From the NCBI GenBank assembly GCA_003450735.1, contig DMEZ01000037.1, positions 1 to 64,000 of the forward strand: DNA of 64,000 nt. Reading direction: 5' to 3'. The stretch comes from Elusimicrobiota bacterium. Lineage in GTDB: Bacteria > Elusimicrobiota > Elusimicrobia > UBA1565. This document shows, one piece after another, positions 22,310 through 29,343 of this stretch. Numbering within the stretch: position 1 is the stretch's first letter; each line of letters opens with the position of its first letter. The position numbers were made by a program, and so were the translations under genes. The notes under the pieces are model-generated. The model had not been told where the DNA came from. It was given only the letters and a program-made list of their open reading frames with translations, and made no database searches.

Positions 22310-22315
22310 ATTCTA
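22310..22315 (-). promoter_or_regulatory. -10 hexamer, leaderless start
   Basis: TAGAAT on the minus strand is followed by 7 nt and the ATG of the 77-residue gene, without a ribosome site. Confidence 0.5.
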
Positions 22316-22327
22316 CCTCATAGTCCC

Positions 22328-22356
22328 TTGACAGTGCTCTTGGGCGAATCTACTAT
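22328..22356 (+). promoter_or_regulatory. Sigma-70-type promoter of the single-domain response regulator
   Basis: TTGACA (22328-22333) and TACTAT (22351-22356) are 17 nt apart. The ATG follows 11 nt later without a Shine-Dalgarno, so the leader would be only about four bases. Confidence 0.75.
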
Positions 22357-22367
22357 CTGCCTGAGAC

Positions 22368-22739
22368 ATGGCTAAGCACAAGATCCTCGTCATCGAGGAC
22401 GAGCCCGGCTACCAGGACCTCATGAAGTACGTGTTCCTGGACTACGACCTCACCGTCTGCGGGAGCGTGGAGGAGGTCGAGAAGGACCACCTCGACGAGA
22501 AGTTCGACCTCATCATCTGCGACATCAACCTCTCCGGCGCCACGGGCTTCTACCTGCTGGAGAAGTTCAGCATCGAGGGCCGGACGGAGAAGGTGCCCTT
22601 CATCCTCTGGTCGAGCAGCGACACCCCGGAGATCCGCCAGCGGGCCTCGGAGCTCGGCGCGGCCGGGTTCATCACCAAGCCCTTCAAGACCGAGGCCGTC
22701 CAGCAGATGGTCCAGATCATCCTCAAGAGCGCCGAGTGA
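22368..22739 (+). CDS. Single-domain response regulator (CheY-like)
   Basis: A 123-residue receiver domain with all key residues: acidic pocket ED in VIEDEP near residue 9, phosphoacceptor Asp in LIICDINLSG near residue 52, Ser in ILWSSSDTP, and Lys in FITKPFKTEA near residue 106. There is no output domain, so it should work by protein-protein contacts after phosphorylation, perhaps with one of the orphan kinases of this region. The NUDIX gene overlaps its stop codon by four bases (GTGA), so both are co-translated. The gene has its own near-consensus promoter. Confidence 0.93.
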   Translation: MAKHKILVIEDEPGYQDLMKYVFLDYDLTVCGSVEEVEKDHLDEKFDLIICDINLSGATGFYLLEKFSIEGRTEKVPFILWSSSDTPEIRQRASELGAAGFITKPFKTEAVQQMVQIILKSAE

Positions 22740-23170
22740 GGCGCCGCCGGACCCCCGCCGCCTTCACCTGCCGCATCTACGGCGTGCTCCTGCGCGGGAA
22801 GAAGGTGCTGCTCACCCGCAGCCGCTTCCAGGACATCGAGTTCGTCAACTTCCCCGGAGGGGGGGTGGAGCTCGGCGAGGCCCCCCGGGCCGCGCTCTTG
22901 CGCGAGTTCAAGGACGAGACCGGGCTGAAGGTGCGCCCAGTGCGCCTGCTCCACGCGAGCGAGGCCCTGCACCTCTCCACGCGGAGGCCCCTGCAGATCG
23001 TCAGCATCTACTGGCTGGTGAAGGAAGTCTCGGGGCGGCTGAACCGGGGAGGCAACGGCGAGGACGTCGTGCGCCTGCTCTGGGCGGACCAGGACGCCAT
23101 CCCCACCCAGGAGATGTTCCCCTCGGACCTCGAGTTCGTCTCGAAGCTGCCGTCCTTACTTCCGCTTTAG
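22736..23170 (+). CDS. NUDIX hydrolase
   Basis: A 144-residue protein from a GTG start overlapping the response regulator stop. The NUDIX box is near residues 41-63: GGGVELGEAPRAALLREFKD followed by ETGL. It fits Gx5Ex7REUxEExGU with Asp for the first Glu of the EE pair, and the metal-binding residues remain. Family members hydrolyse nucleoside-diphosphate-X compounds; the FQDIEFVNFPGG lead-in resembles clean-up or ADP-ribose-type members, but the substrate cannot be read from sequence. Its 3' end overlaps the convergent peptidase gene by 15 bp. Confidence 0.9.
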   Translation: MRRRRTPAAFTCRIYGVLLRGKKVLLTRSRFQDIEFVNFPGGGVELGEAPRAALLREFKDETGLKVRPVRLLHASEALHLSTRRPLQIVSIYWLVKEVSGRLNRGGNGEDVVRLLWADQDAIPTQEMFPSDLEFVSKLPSLLPL

Positions 23171-24544
23171 CTTCGAGAGCTCCTCGTACATGTGGATCGA
23201 GGAGCGGATGGCTTTCTGCAGGTCGCCCAGGTCGAGGCTCTCGTTCTCCGAGTGGGCGTTGCTGAAGGGGTCTTCGACGCCGACGAGCAGGGCCGGGGCG
23301 CCGCCCAGGGCCTTCGAGAAGGGCCCCACGAAAGGGATGGAGCCGCCCGTCCCGATGTAGGCCGCCTTCTTCCCGTAGCCCTTCGTCAGAGCGCGGCCGG
23401 CCGCCTGGAACACCTCGTCGGAGGGATCGGTGCCCCACCAGGGGCCGGCGGTGACCTTCCGGACCTCCACCTTCACGCCCCAGGGGGCGTGCTTCTTGAG
23501 GTGGGCGGCCAGCATCTTGAAGACCTTCTCCTCGCTCATGTTCGGCACGGTCCGCACGCCCACGCGGCACCAGGCGCTGTCGTTGATGATGTTGGCGCAG
23601 TCCTTTTTCGAGGAGGCGACGATGGCGTTGACCGAGACGGAGGGCAGGCGCCACATCTTATGGCACGGGGAGGCCTTGCCGCCGATGATGGAGACGCCCG
23701 GCAGCATCCCGGCCTGCTTGCGGTAGACCGCGTCCGTGTAGCCCAGGGACGCGTAGCTCTCCTTCTCGACCTTGTTGAGGGGCTTCACGTCGCGGTAGAT
23801 GCCCGGGATGGCGATGAAGCCCTTCTCGTCGCTCAGGGAGGCGAGCATCTTGGAGAGGGCCAGCACGGGATCCGGGACGGGGCCGCCCCACATGCCGGAG
23901 TGCAAAGACTGCCGGCAGGAGCTCACGGTCACGTCGGCGTTGACGAGGCCGCGCAGGGAGGTCGTCATGCTCGGCACGCCGGTCTTGTGGTTGCCCGAGT
24001 CGGCGATGACCAGCACGTCGGCCTTGAGGAGCTTGGCGTACTTCTTGAGGAATTCCGGCTGGGTCTCGGAGCCGACCTCCTCCTCGCCCTCGATGATGAG
24101 CTTCACGTTGAGCGGGAGCTTGCCCGCGGTCTTCAGGTAGGCCGCGATGGAGGCCGCGTGCACCACGATGCCGGCCTTGTCGTCGGCCGACCCGCGCCCG
24201 TAGAGGCGGCCCTGGCGCGCGGTGGCCTTGAAGGGGGGGGACTTCCACTTCTTGAGGTCGCCCACGGGCTGGACGTCGTGGTGGGCGTAGAGCAGGACCG
24301 TCGGCTTGCCCGGGGCGTGCAGCCAGTCCGCGTACACGTAGGGGAAGGACTTGCCCACGCTCAGCAGCTGGACGTGCTCGAGTGCGACCTTCCTGAAGAG
24401 CTCCGCCACCGCCTTGGCGGAGCGCGTCAACTCGGCCGGGGGGAAGCCCGGGAAGGCGCAGCTCGGCACCGCGACGAGCTTGGAGAGCTCATCGACGAAA
24501 TGCCGGCGGTTCTTGTCGGTGAAGCGGAGCGCGGCGTCGAGCAT
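23156..24544 (-). CDS. M20-family metallopeptidase (dipeptidase-like)
   Basis: A 462-residue protein with the co-catalytic zinc layout of M20 peptidases: LLYAHHDVQP (His ligand and Asp near residue 88), GRGSADDKAG (bridging Asp), EGEEEVGS (catalytic Glu and ligand), VIADSGNHKTG (Asp ligand) and SNAHSENES near the C-terminus (His ligand). The lid domain (SCRQSLHSGMWGG) is present. It resembles the M20 group of cytosolic dipeptidases related to carnosinase/CNDP. GGAGG precedes the ATG. It follows the receiver-MBL fusion by 20 nt on the same strand, so the two are probably co-transcribed. The role is peptide turnover. Confidence 0.93.
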   Translation of the reverse strand: MLDAALRFTDKNRRHFVDELSKLVAVPSCAFPGFPPAELTRSAKAVAELFRKVALEHVQLLSVGKSFPYVYADWLHAPGKPTVLLYAHHDVQPVGDLKKWKSPPFKATARQGRLYGRGSADDKAGIVVHAASIAAYLKTAGKLPLNVKLIIEGEEEVGSETQPEFLKKYAKLLKADVLVIADSGNHKTGVPSMTTSLRGLVNADVTVSSCRQSLHSGMWGGPVPDPVLALSKMLASLSDEKGFIAIPGIYRDVKPLNKVEKESYASLGYTDAVYRKQAGMLPGVSIIGGKASPCHKMWRLPSVSVNAIVASSKKDCANIINDSAWCRVGVRTVPNMSEEKVFKMLAAHLKKHAPWGVKVEVRKVTAGPWWGTDPSDEVFQAAGRALTKGYGKKAAYIGTGGSIPFVGPFSKALGGAPALLVGVEDPFSNAHSENESLDLGDLQKAIRSSIHMYEELSKLKRK

Positions 24545-24564
24545 GGAAGCCTCCGTGCGGCGGT

Positions 24565-25773
24565 CTAGACTTCGAGGGACAGCCCGTCCCGCACGACGGA
24601 GCAGGGGATCTGGGCGCCCTTGCCCTCCATGACCTTCTTCGCGTCGGCCTCCATGGTCGGCAGGAAGCTGTCGGGGTAGGAGGGGTCGGCATGGATGAGG
24701 AGCAGGTTCCGGACCTCGTTGTCGGCGGCGAACTGGGCCGCGCTGGTGACGCTGGAGTGCCCCTCGTCCTTGTGCTGGGCGTAGTCGGCGTCCGTATAGC
24801 GCGCGTCATGGATGAGCAGGTCGGCCGAGCGGACGAGGCGCCCGATCTTCTCGTCGTAGTCCTGCAGGGCGGTGGCCGCCTCGCCGTAGAGCTCCGTGTC
24901 GGGGCAGTAGACGATGCGCCGCCCGCCGAGCTCGAGCACGTAGCCGAGCGTCGTGGTCGGGTGGTTCGCGTAGAAGGGAGCGACCCGGACGCCGGAGACC
25001 AGCTCGTAGCTCTCCTCGCGGACCTCGTGCACCTGGATCTTGGCCTTGATGGGCCGGGGGTCTGAGCCCATGGACTTCTGCATGGCCTCGCGCAAAAGCA
25101 GGGTGATCTTCTTGTCGGGCTCGCTGGGGCCGATGACGTGGAGGTGGAAGCTCTCCTCGCGCAGGAAGGGCAGCGCCCCCAGGCCGCTGACGTGGTCCTC
25201 GTGGAAGTGGCTGATGAGCAGCCAGGCTTCCTTGTAGGTCCCCTGCTTGAGGAACTCCGCCCCCAGGGCCTGGACGCCCTTGCCGGCGTCGAGGATGAAC
25301 AGGCGGCCGAGGGCTTCAATGGACAGGCACGGGGTGGAGGTCTTCTCCCGTCCGCCCCAGGCGCGGACCTTCAGGACGTTCTTCTTGGCCTTGCCCTCGC
25401 CCGCGGGGGGGCCGCAGAGCACCCGGACCTGCTTGGGGAACTCCTTGAGGTCGTAGGGCTTCTTGATGAACATGTCCGCCCCGAAGCTCTTGGCCCTCTC
25501 CATCTCGGACTTGAAGCTCTTGGCGGAGACCACGGCGACCTTGGTGCGGGAGGTCACGGGGTCGGTCTTGATCATGTGGCAGAGCGTCAGGCCGTCCAAG
25601 CCGGGCATGAGGATATCGAGCAGGACGAGCCTCGGCTTGCGCTCCTTGATGACCGACATGGCCATCCGGCTGTCGGTGACCAGCTCGGCGGAGTAGCCCG
25701 CGTCGCTGAGCACCTCCATCGAAAGGGTGCCCACCATCGGGTCGTCGTCCACTATGATGATCTCGGTAGCCAC
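24565..25773 (-). CDS. Receiver domain fused to metallo-beta-lactamase-fold hydrolase
   Basis: A 402-residue protein from a GTG start. Residues 1-120 are a CheY-like receiver (IIIVDDDP, LVLLDILMPGLDG with the phosphoacceptor Asp, SAKS, FIKKPYDL). Residues 135-402 are an MBL-fold domain of the RNase Z/phosphodiesterase type: LLISHFHEDHVSGLG holds the HxHxDH motif, followed by ANHPTTTLGYVLELGG, YCPDTELYG, LLIHDARY and LLLIHADPS with further ligands. Phosphorylation could control a metal-dependent hydrolase directly. The gene shares a 25-bp intergenic region with rsmD. Likely substrates are phosphodiesters, by inference from the fold. No DNA-binding output is present. Confidence 0.9.
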   Translation of the reverse strand: MATEIIIVDDDPMVGTLSMEVLSDAGYSAELVTDSRMAMSVIKERKPRLVLLDILMPGLDGLTLCHMIKTDPVTSRTKVAVVSAKSFKSEMERAKSFGADMFIKKPYDLKEFPKQVRVLCGPPAGEGKAKKNVLKVRAWGGREKTSTPCLSIEALGRLFILDAGKGVQALGAEFLKQGTYKEAWLLISHFHEDHVSGLGALPFLREESFHLHVIGPSEPDKKITLLLREAMQKSMGSDPRPIKAKIQVHEVREESYELVSGVRVAPFYANHPTTTLGYVLELGGRRIVYCPDTELYGEAATALQDYDEKIGRLVRSADLLIHDARYTDADYAQHKDEGHSSVTSAAQFAADNEVRNLLLIHADPSYPDSFLPTMEADAKKVMEGKGAQIPCSVVRDGLSLEV

Positions 25774-25798
25774 GGTCGGTATATCTTATAATATCCCC
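25774..25798. promoter_or_regulatory. 25-bp divergent promoter region (receiver-MBL gene / rsmD)
   Basis: Only 25 bp separate two GTG starts on opposite strands. On the plus strand TATAAT (25787-25792) stands 6 nt before the rsmD GTG. On the minus strand TAAGAT lies 9 nt before the other GTG, overlapping the same AT-rich core. Neither side has room for a ribosome site, so both transcripts are probably leaderless. Confidence 0.55.
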
Positions 25799-26377
25799 GT
25801 GCTCAGAATCATAGCGGGAACGGCCCGGGGCCGCAAACTCCTCTCCCTGCCCAAGGACTCGGGGGTCAAGCCCATCTCCGGCCGCATCAAGCAGTCCCTC
25901 TTCGACATCCTCCGCCCCAAGGTCCCCTCCTCGCGCTTCCTCGACCTCTACGCCGGGACGGGCGCGGTGGGGATGGAGGCCCTCTCCCGCGGCGCGGAGA
26001 AGGTCGTCTTCGTCGAGCTCGACAAGCGCTGCGTGGAAGTCATCGAGAAGAACCTCGAGCGCTCCGGCTGGGCGGTCCGCGGCAAAGTGTTCCGCGCCAA
26101 CGCCCTCTCGGCGCTCACCTGGGTGCCCTTCCGCTCCGGCGTCCAGAAGTTCGACCTGGTCTTCATGGGCCCGCCCTACCGCGACCGCGAGGAGCGCCCG
26201 CTCTTCTACTGCAAGCAGACCCTGCAGAACGTGGCCTCGGCGGGGATCCTCGAGGAGAGCGGCTGGATCGTGGCCCAGCACCACTTCCGGGAGGAAGCCC
26301 CGGCCCCCGAGGGCTTCGTCAAGTTCCGCGAGACGCGCTACGGCGACTCCTGGCTGAACTTCTTCAAGCGGGCATGA
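25799..26377 (+). CDS. rsmD: RsmD-like 16S rRNA guanine-N2 methyltransferase
   Basis: Read from the GTG at 25799, which gives the expected VLRIIAGTARGRKL start. The 192-residue product has the SAM-binding loop FLDLYAGTGAVGMEALSRGA and the acidic strand VVFVELDKR. The family methylates G966 of 16S rRNA in the assembling 30S subunit. Catalytic motif IV, normally DPP(Y/F), reads VFMGPPYRD: the Asp is Gly (codon GGC). Whether this impairs activity is unknown. The RecB-like nuclease gene overlaps the stop by four bases. A TATAAT six bases upstream suggests leaderless translation. Confidence 0.9.
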   Translation: MLRIIAGTARGRKLLSLPKDSGVKPISGRIKQSLFDILRPKVPSSRFLDLYAGTGAVGMEALSRGAEKVVFVELDKRCVEVIEKNLERSGWAVRGKVFRANALSALTWVPFRSGVQKFDLVFMGPPYRDREERPLFYCKQTLQNVASAGILEESGWIVAQHHFREEAPAPEGFVKFRETRYGDSWLNFFKRA

Positions 26378-27165
26378 CCTCCCCGCGGGAGTGGCTGGCC
26401 TCCCACCCGGCCCCCCAGCGCCAGGCGCGCCCGAAGAGCATGGAGATCAGCTACTCCCAGATCAACTCCTTCATGCGCTGCCCGTGGCTCTACAAGACCG
26501 TCTACGTCGACCGCAAGCGCCCGCCCCTCCACCCGGCGTCCTCGCTGGGCATCTCGATCCACCGGGCGCTCGAGGCCTACCACCGCGGCGGCGGGGGAGA
26601 GCTGGGCAAACTGCTCGACTGCTACGACGCGAACTGGTCGCACGCCGGCTTCGCCACCGCGCAGGAGCAGATGGCGTGGCACCAGAAGGGCCAGCGCATC
26701 CTCGAGCGCTATTTCGGGCAGGAGATCGAGCGCCGCTCCGAGATCGTCGCCGTCGAGAAGGACTTCCTCTTCCCGCTCGACTGCCACGTCGTCCGGGGGA
26801 CGATCGACCGCATCGACCGCCTGCCGGAGGGGGAGATCGAGGTCATCGACTACAAATCCCACCTGGACATGGTGGGCGAGGAGGAGGCGGCGCAGAACCT
26901 CCAGCTCGGCATGTACGGCATGGGCGTCCGGGAGAGTCTGGGTTACGAAGCCGCCTTCCTGACCCTGTATTACGTGGCCGCCGGCAAGAAGGTCACCGTG
27001 AAGTACGACCCCGCGCGGGACGAGGAGATCGGCGAGCTCATCGTGCGCGTGGCCGACCATATCGTCTACGCGAAGGGCTTCAAGCCGGAGACGGGCTGCT
27101 GCCCGCAGTGCGACTTCCGGAAGACCTGCGCGCATTCGGCGGCGAAGGATGATGCGCTGAAATAG
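26374..27165 (+). CDS. PD-(D/E)XK exonuclease-like protein with Fe-S cysteines
   Basis: A 263-residue protein of the RecB/AddB-type nuclease domain family (Cas4-like size). It begins the domain with ISYSQINSFMRCPWLYK (first Cys of a 4Fe-4S cluster), followed by SIHRALEAYH, then GTIDRIDRL (metal-binding Asp), then EVIDYKSH, the (D/E)-x-K core. It ends with CCPQCDFRKTCAH, giving the remaining cluster cysteines. All catalytic residues are present. No helicase or cas gene is adjacent, so it is probably a stand-alone DNA processing nuclease. It overlaps rsmD by four bases (ATGA). Confidence 0.9.
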   Translation: MTSPREWLASHPAPQRQARPKSMEISYSQINSFMRCPWLYKTVYVDRKRPPLHPASSLGISIHRALEAYHRGGGGELGKLLDCYDANWSHAGFATAQEQMAWHQKGQRILERYFGQEIERRSEIVAVEKDFLFPLDCHVVRGTIDRIDRLPEGEIEVIDYKSHLDMVGEEEAAQNLQLGMYGMGVRESLGYEAAFLTLYYVAAGKKVTVKYDPARDEEIGELIVRVADHIVYAKGFKPETGCCPQCDFRKTCAHSAAKDDALK

Positions 27166-27168
27166 CAC

Positions 27169-27198
27169 TTGTGATTAATAATCACATAGATATATAAT
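27169..27198 (+). promoter_or_regulatory. Promoter with overlapping dyad, DUF4143 ATPase gene
   Basis: TTGTGA (27169-27174) and TATAAT (27193-27198) are 18 nt apart; the GTG start follows after 6 nt. A dyad TGTGATT-AAT-AATCACA (27170-27186) covers the -35 and looks like an operator. The stretch is far more AT-rich than its surroundings. Confidence 0.65.
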
Positions 27199-27204
27199 AT
27201 CTTT

Positions 27205-28488
27205 GTGAATAAGAATCTGCTCAAACAGGTCATCCTCGAGCAGAAGGAAGAGATCGATTCGATCTTCAGCAGAGAACGGATCATCGCGAGGGAGATCGAC
27301 CTCCTTCCCGCCCTGTCCCACCCCAACGTCGTCGTGGTCACCGGAGCGCGTCGGACCGGGAAATCCCTCCTCGCACTGCTCTCGGCCTCAAAGACCTCCT
27401 ATGCCCACCTGAACTTCGACGATGAGCGCCTAGCTCTAGGCCGAGAGGACCTCGGCGCGGTCTTAGACTGCTTCTACGAACTTCACCCAGGCTTCGAGGT
27501 CATCATCCTCGATGAGATCCAGAACGTCCCGGGCTGGGAACTCTTCGTCAACCGCCTGAGGAGGACGATGAAGGTCCTCGTCACGGGTTCCAACGCCAAG
27601 CTCCTCTCCCAGGACCTATCGACCCACCTGGCCGGACGACACATCGATTTCACGCTGCTGCCGTTCTCCTTCAGGGAACACCTCCTGATGCGCGGAGCGG
27701 CTCTGCCCTCCTGCGATGTCCTTACCGCCGCAGGGATGGCTGGATTGCGCCGCGAATTCGCCCAGTACCTACAGGACGGCGGCTTCCCCGAGGTCTACAA
27801 GTTCGGGCGTCCCATCCTCCAGAGCATCTACGAGGACGTGCTCTACAAAGACATCCTCCATAGGCAGAAGATCCGGAAAGCCGGCCTGTTCAGGGATATG
27901 GCAAGGCTGCTGTCCTCCCAGTACGCCCGCGAATTCACCTATACGCGGCTGAAGGACTCTGTCCGCCTCAAGGACGTCCATACCGCCCGGAAATTCGTCG
28001 ATCACCTCACGTCGTCCCACCTCTTCTTCGTCATCGAGCGGTTCTCGTACAAGCTCCGTCAGCAGGCCATCGCTCCGAAGAAGATCTACAGCATCGACAC
28101 AGGCCTGATCCACGCTACAGCGTTCAGATCCTCCGAGGACCGGGGCTGGATCCTCGAGAACTGCGTGGCCGTGGAGCTGCTCAGGAGGAAGCACTACCGC
28201 AAGGGGCCGGAAGTGTTCTACTGGAAAGGCGCGGCCGGCGAGGAGGTCGACTTCTGCCTCAAGGAAGGGACCCGCGTCCGCGAACTGATCCAGGTCTGCG
28301 CCGACCTCGGACGCGCAGAGACGAAGGAGCGGGAGCTGCGCTCGCTGGTCAAGGCGGGGGAAGACCTCCGATGCCGGTCGCTGTCCATCCTAACAGATGA
28401 CGAAGAGGGCCTGGAGCACTACAAGGGGATGCGGATCCCGGTCAAGCCCGTCTGGAAGTGGCTGCTGGATCTTGTTTCGCCGTCCTGA
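27205..28488 (+). CDS. AAA ATPase with DUF4143 C-terminal domain
   Basis: A 427-residue protein with Walker A VTGARRTGKS near residue 50, Walker B VIILDEIQNVPGWE near residue 110, and sensor-like KVLVTGSNAKLLS. The AAA_14 layout is followed by LAGRHIDFTLLPFSFREHL, then DILHRQKIRKAGLFRDMARL and a C-terminal DUF4143 domain (VFYWKGAAGEEVDFCLKEG, restriction-endonuclease-like). The family is widespread and its role is poorly known. The gene is less GC-rich than its neighbours and has an AT-rich promoter with a dyad, hinting at lateral acquisition. GTG start, predicted leaderless. Confidence 0.9.
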   Translation: MNKNLLKQVILEQKEEIDSIFSRERIIAREIDLLPALSHPNVVVVTGARRTGKSLLALLSASKTSYAHLNFDDERLALGREDLGAVLDCFYELHPGFEVIILDEIQNVPGWELFVNRLRRTMKVLVTGSNAKLLSQDLSTHLAGRHIDFTLLPFSFREHLLMRGAALPSCDVLTAAGMAGLRREFAQYLQDGGFPEVYKFGRPILQSIYEDVLYKDILHRQKIRKAGLFRDMARLLSSQYAREFTYTRLKDSVRLKDVHTARKFVDHLTSSHLFFVIERFSYKLRQQAIAPKKIYSIDTGLIHATAFRSSEDRGWILENCVAVELLRRKHYRKGPEVFYWKGAAGEEVDFCLKEGTRVRELIQVCADLGRAETKERELRSLVKAGEDLRCRSLSILTDDEEGLEHYKGMRIPVKPVWKWLLDLVSPS

Positions 28489-28563
28489 TCTGCAGGAAGC
28501 CCGCTCGGCTGAAAGATGCGGACGTTGACGCCTCCGAAGGGATAAAGTAGATTGAGCTTGACA

Positions 28564-29343
28564 ATGACCGACGAGCAGGAGCTCCGCCGCACCGCGACGC
28601 CCTGCATCAAGGCCGGCGCCTTGACCGCGCTGACGACCCCCGCCCTCTGGGCGCTCGGCTTCTTCTACGGGCTCTCGGCCATCTTCATGCGGGCCGCCCT
28701 GGGGGCCTTCAACGACGCGCTCGAGGGGCGGCAGGCCATCGAGATGCTCTCCTCGCTCATCCTCTTCCTGCCCACCTGCGCCTCGTTCCTCCTCTCGGCC
28801 GCCGGCATCCTCGCCTTCGCGCGCCGCTCCGTCTTCGCCCGCGAAGAGCGGCCCGAGCCCGAGGGCATGAGCTTCCTGGGGCTCCTGCTGAGGGTGGTCG
28901 GGCTCCTGCCCTTCTACGTCCTCCTCATCGCCGTCGTCCTCCTCCCGACCGCCTGGCTGCTGCCCCGCTCGCAGGCGCTGGCGACCCTCTGGGCGGCCCT
29001 CGCCTGGTTCGCGGTCGGCTGCCTGATGTTCCTGGTCCCGGCCATCCTGGCGGCGGAGGCCTGCGGCCTCTTCGCCGCGGGCGCGAAGGCCGCCGCGTTC
29101 CTCTCCCGCGGGCGCGGGGCCCTGCGCACCCTGACCATCCTCTTCGCCTTCATGTTCCCGGCCCGGCTGGTCAACCTGGGGCTCGACAGGCTGGCCGGGC
29201 AGGGGCGCCCCGCCGCGGTGAACTGGACCTTGATGGGCTTGAGTTCGCTCGTCTCCGGGCTGGCCGCCTCCTGCATCGTCGCGGCGCTGATGGCGCTCTA
29301 CCTGAGGACGACGGCCGAAGAGCTCAGCCGGCCTGACGCTTGA
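28564..29343 (+). CDS. Multi-pass membrane protein, 259 aa
   Basis: Read from the ATG at 28564 (MTDEQELRRTATPCIKAGAL). At least five membrane helices are visible, for example ALWALGFFYGLSAIFMRAAL, SLILFLPTCASFLLSAAGIL, VVGLLPFYVLLIAVVLLPTA and LSSLVSGLAASCIVAALMAL. There are no conserved catalytic residues that I can recognise, and no ribosome site is apparent. Its 3' end overlaps the convergent histidine kinase gene by 20 bp. It is presumably an inner-membrane protein; function unknown. Confidence 0.65.
   Translation: MTDEQELRRTATPCIKAGALTALTTPALWALGFFYGLSAIFMRAALGAFNDALEGRQAIEMLSSLILFLPTCASFLLSAAGILAFARRSVFAREERPEPEGMSFLGLLLRVVGLLPFYVLLIAVVLLPTAWLLPRSQALATLWAALAWFAVGCLMFLVPAILAAEACGLFAAGAKAAAFLSRGRGALRTLTILFAFMFPARLVNLGLDRLAGQGRPAAVNWTLMGLSSLVSGLAASCIVAALMALYLRTTAEELSRPDA

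Noticed and set aside
23192..24568. 458-codon plus-strand frame opposite the M20 peptidase
   Set aside because: Gly/Asp/His-rich antisense shadow typical of high-GC coding DNA; the minus strand has all M20 motifs.
27170..27186. TGTGA-N-TCACA as a CRP site
   Set aside because: The spacer is 7 nt instead of 6 and the site covers the -35; kept only as a generic operator-like dyad.
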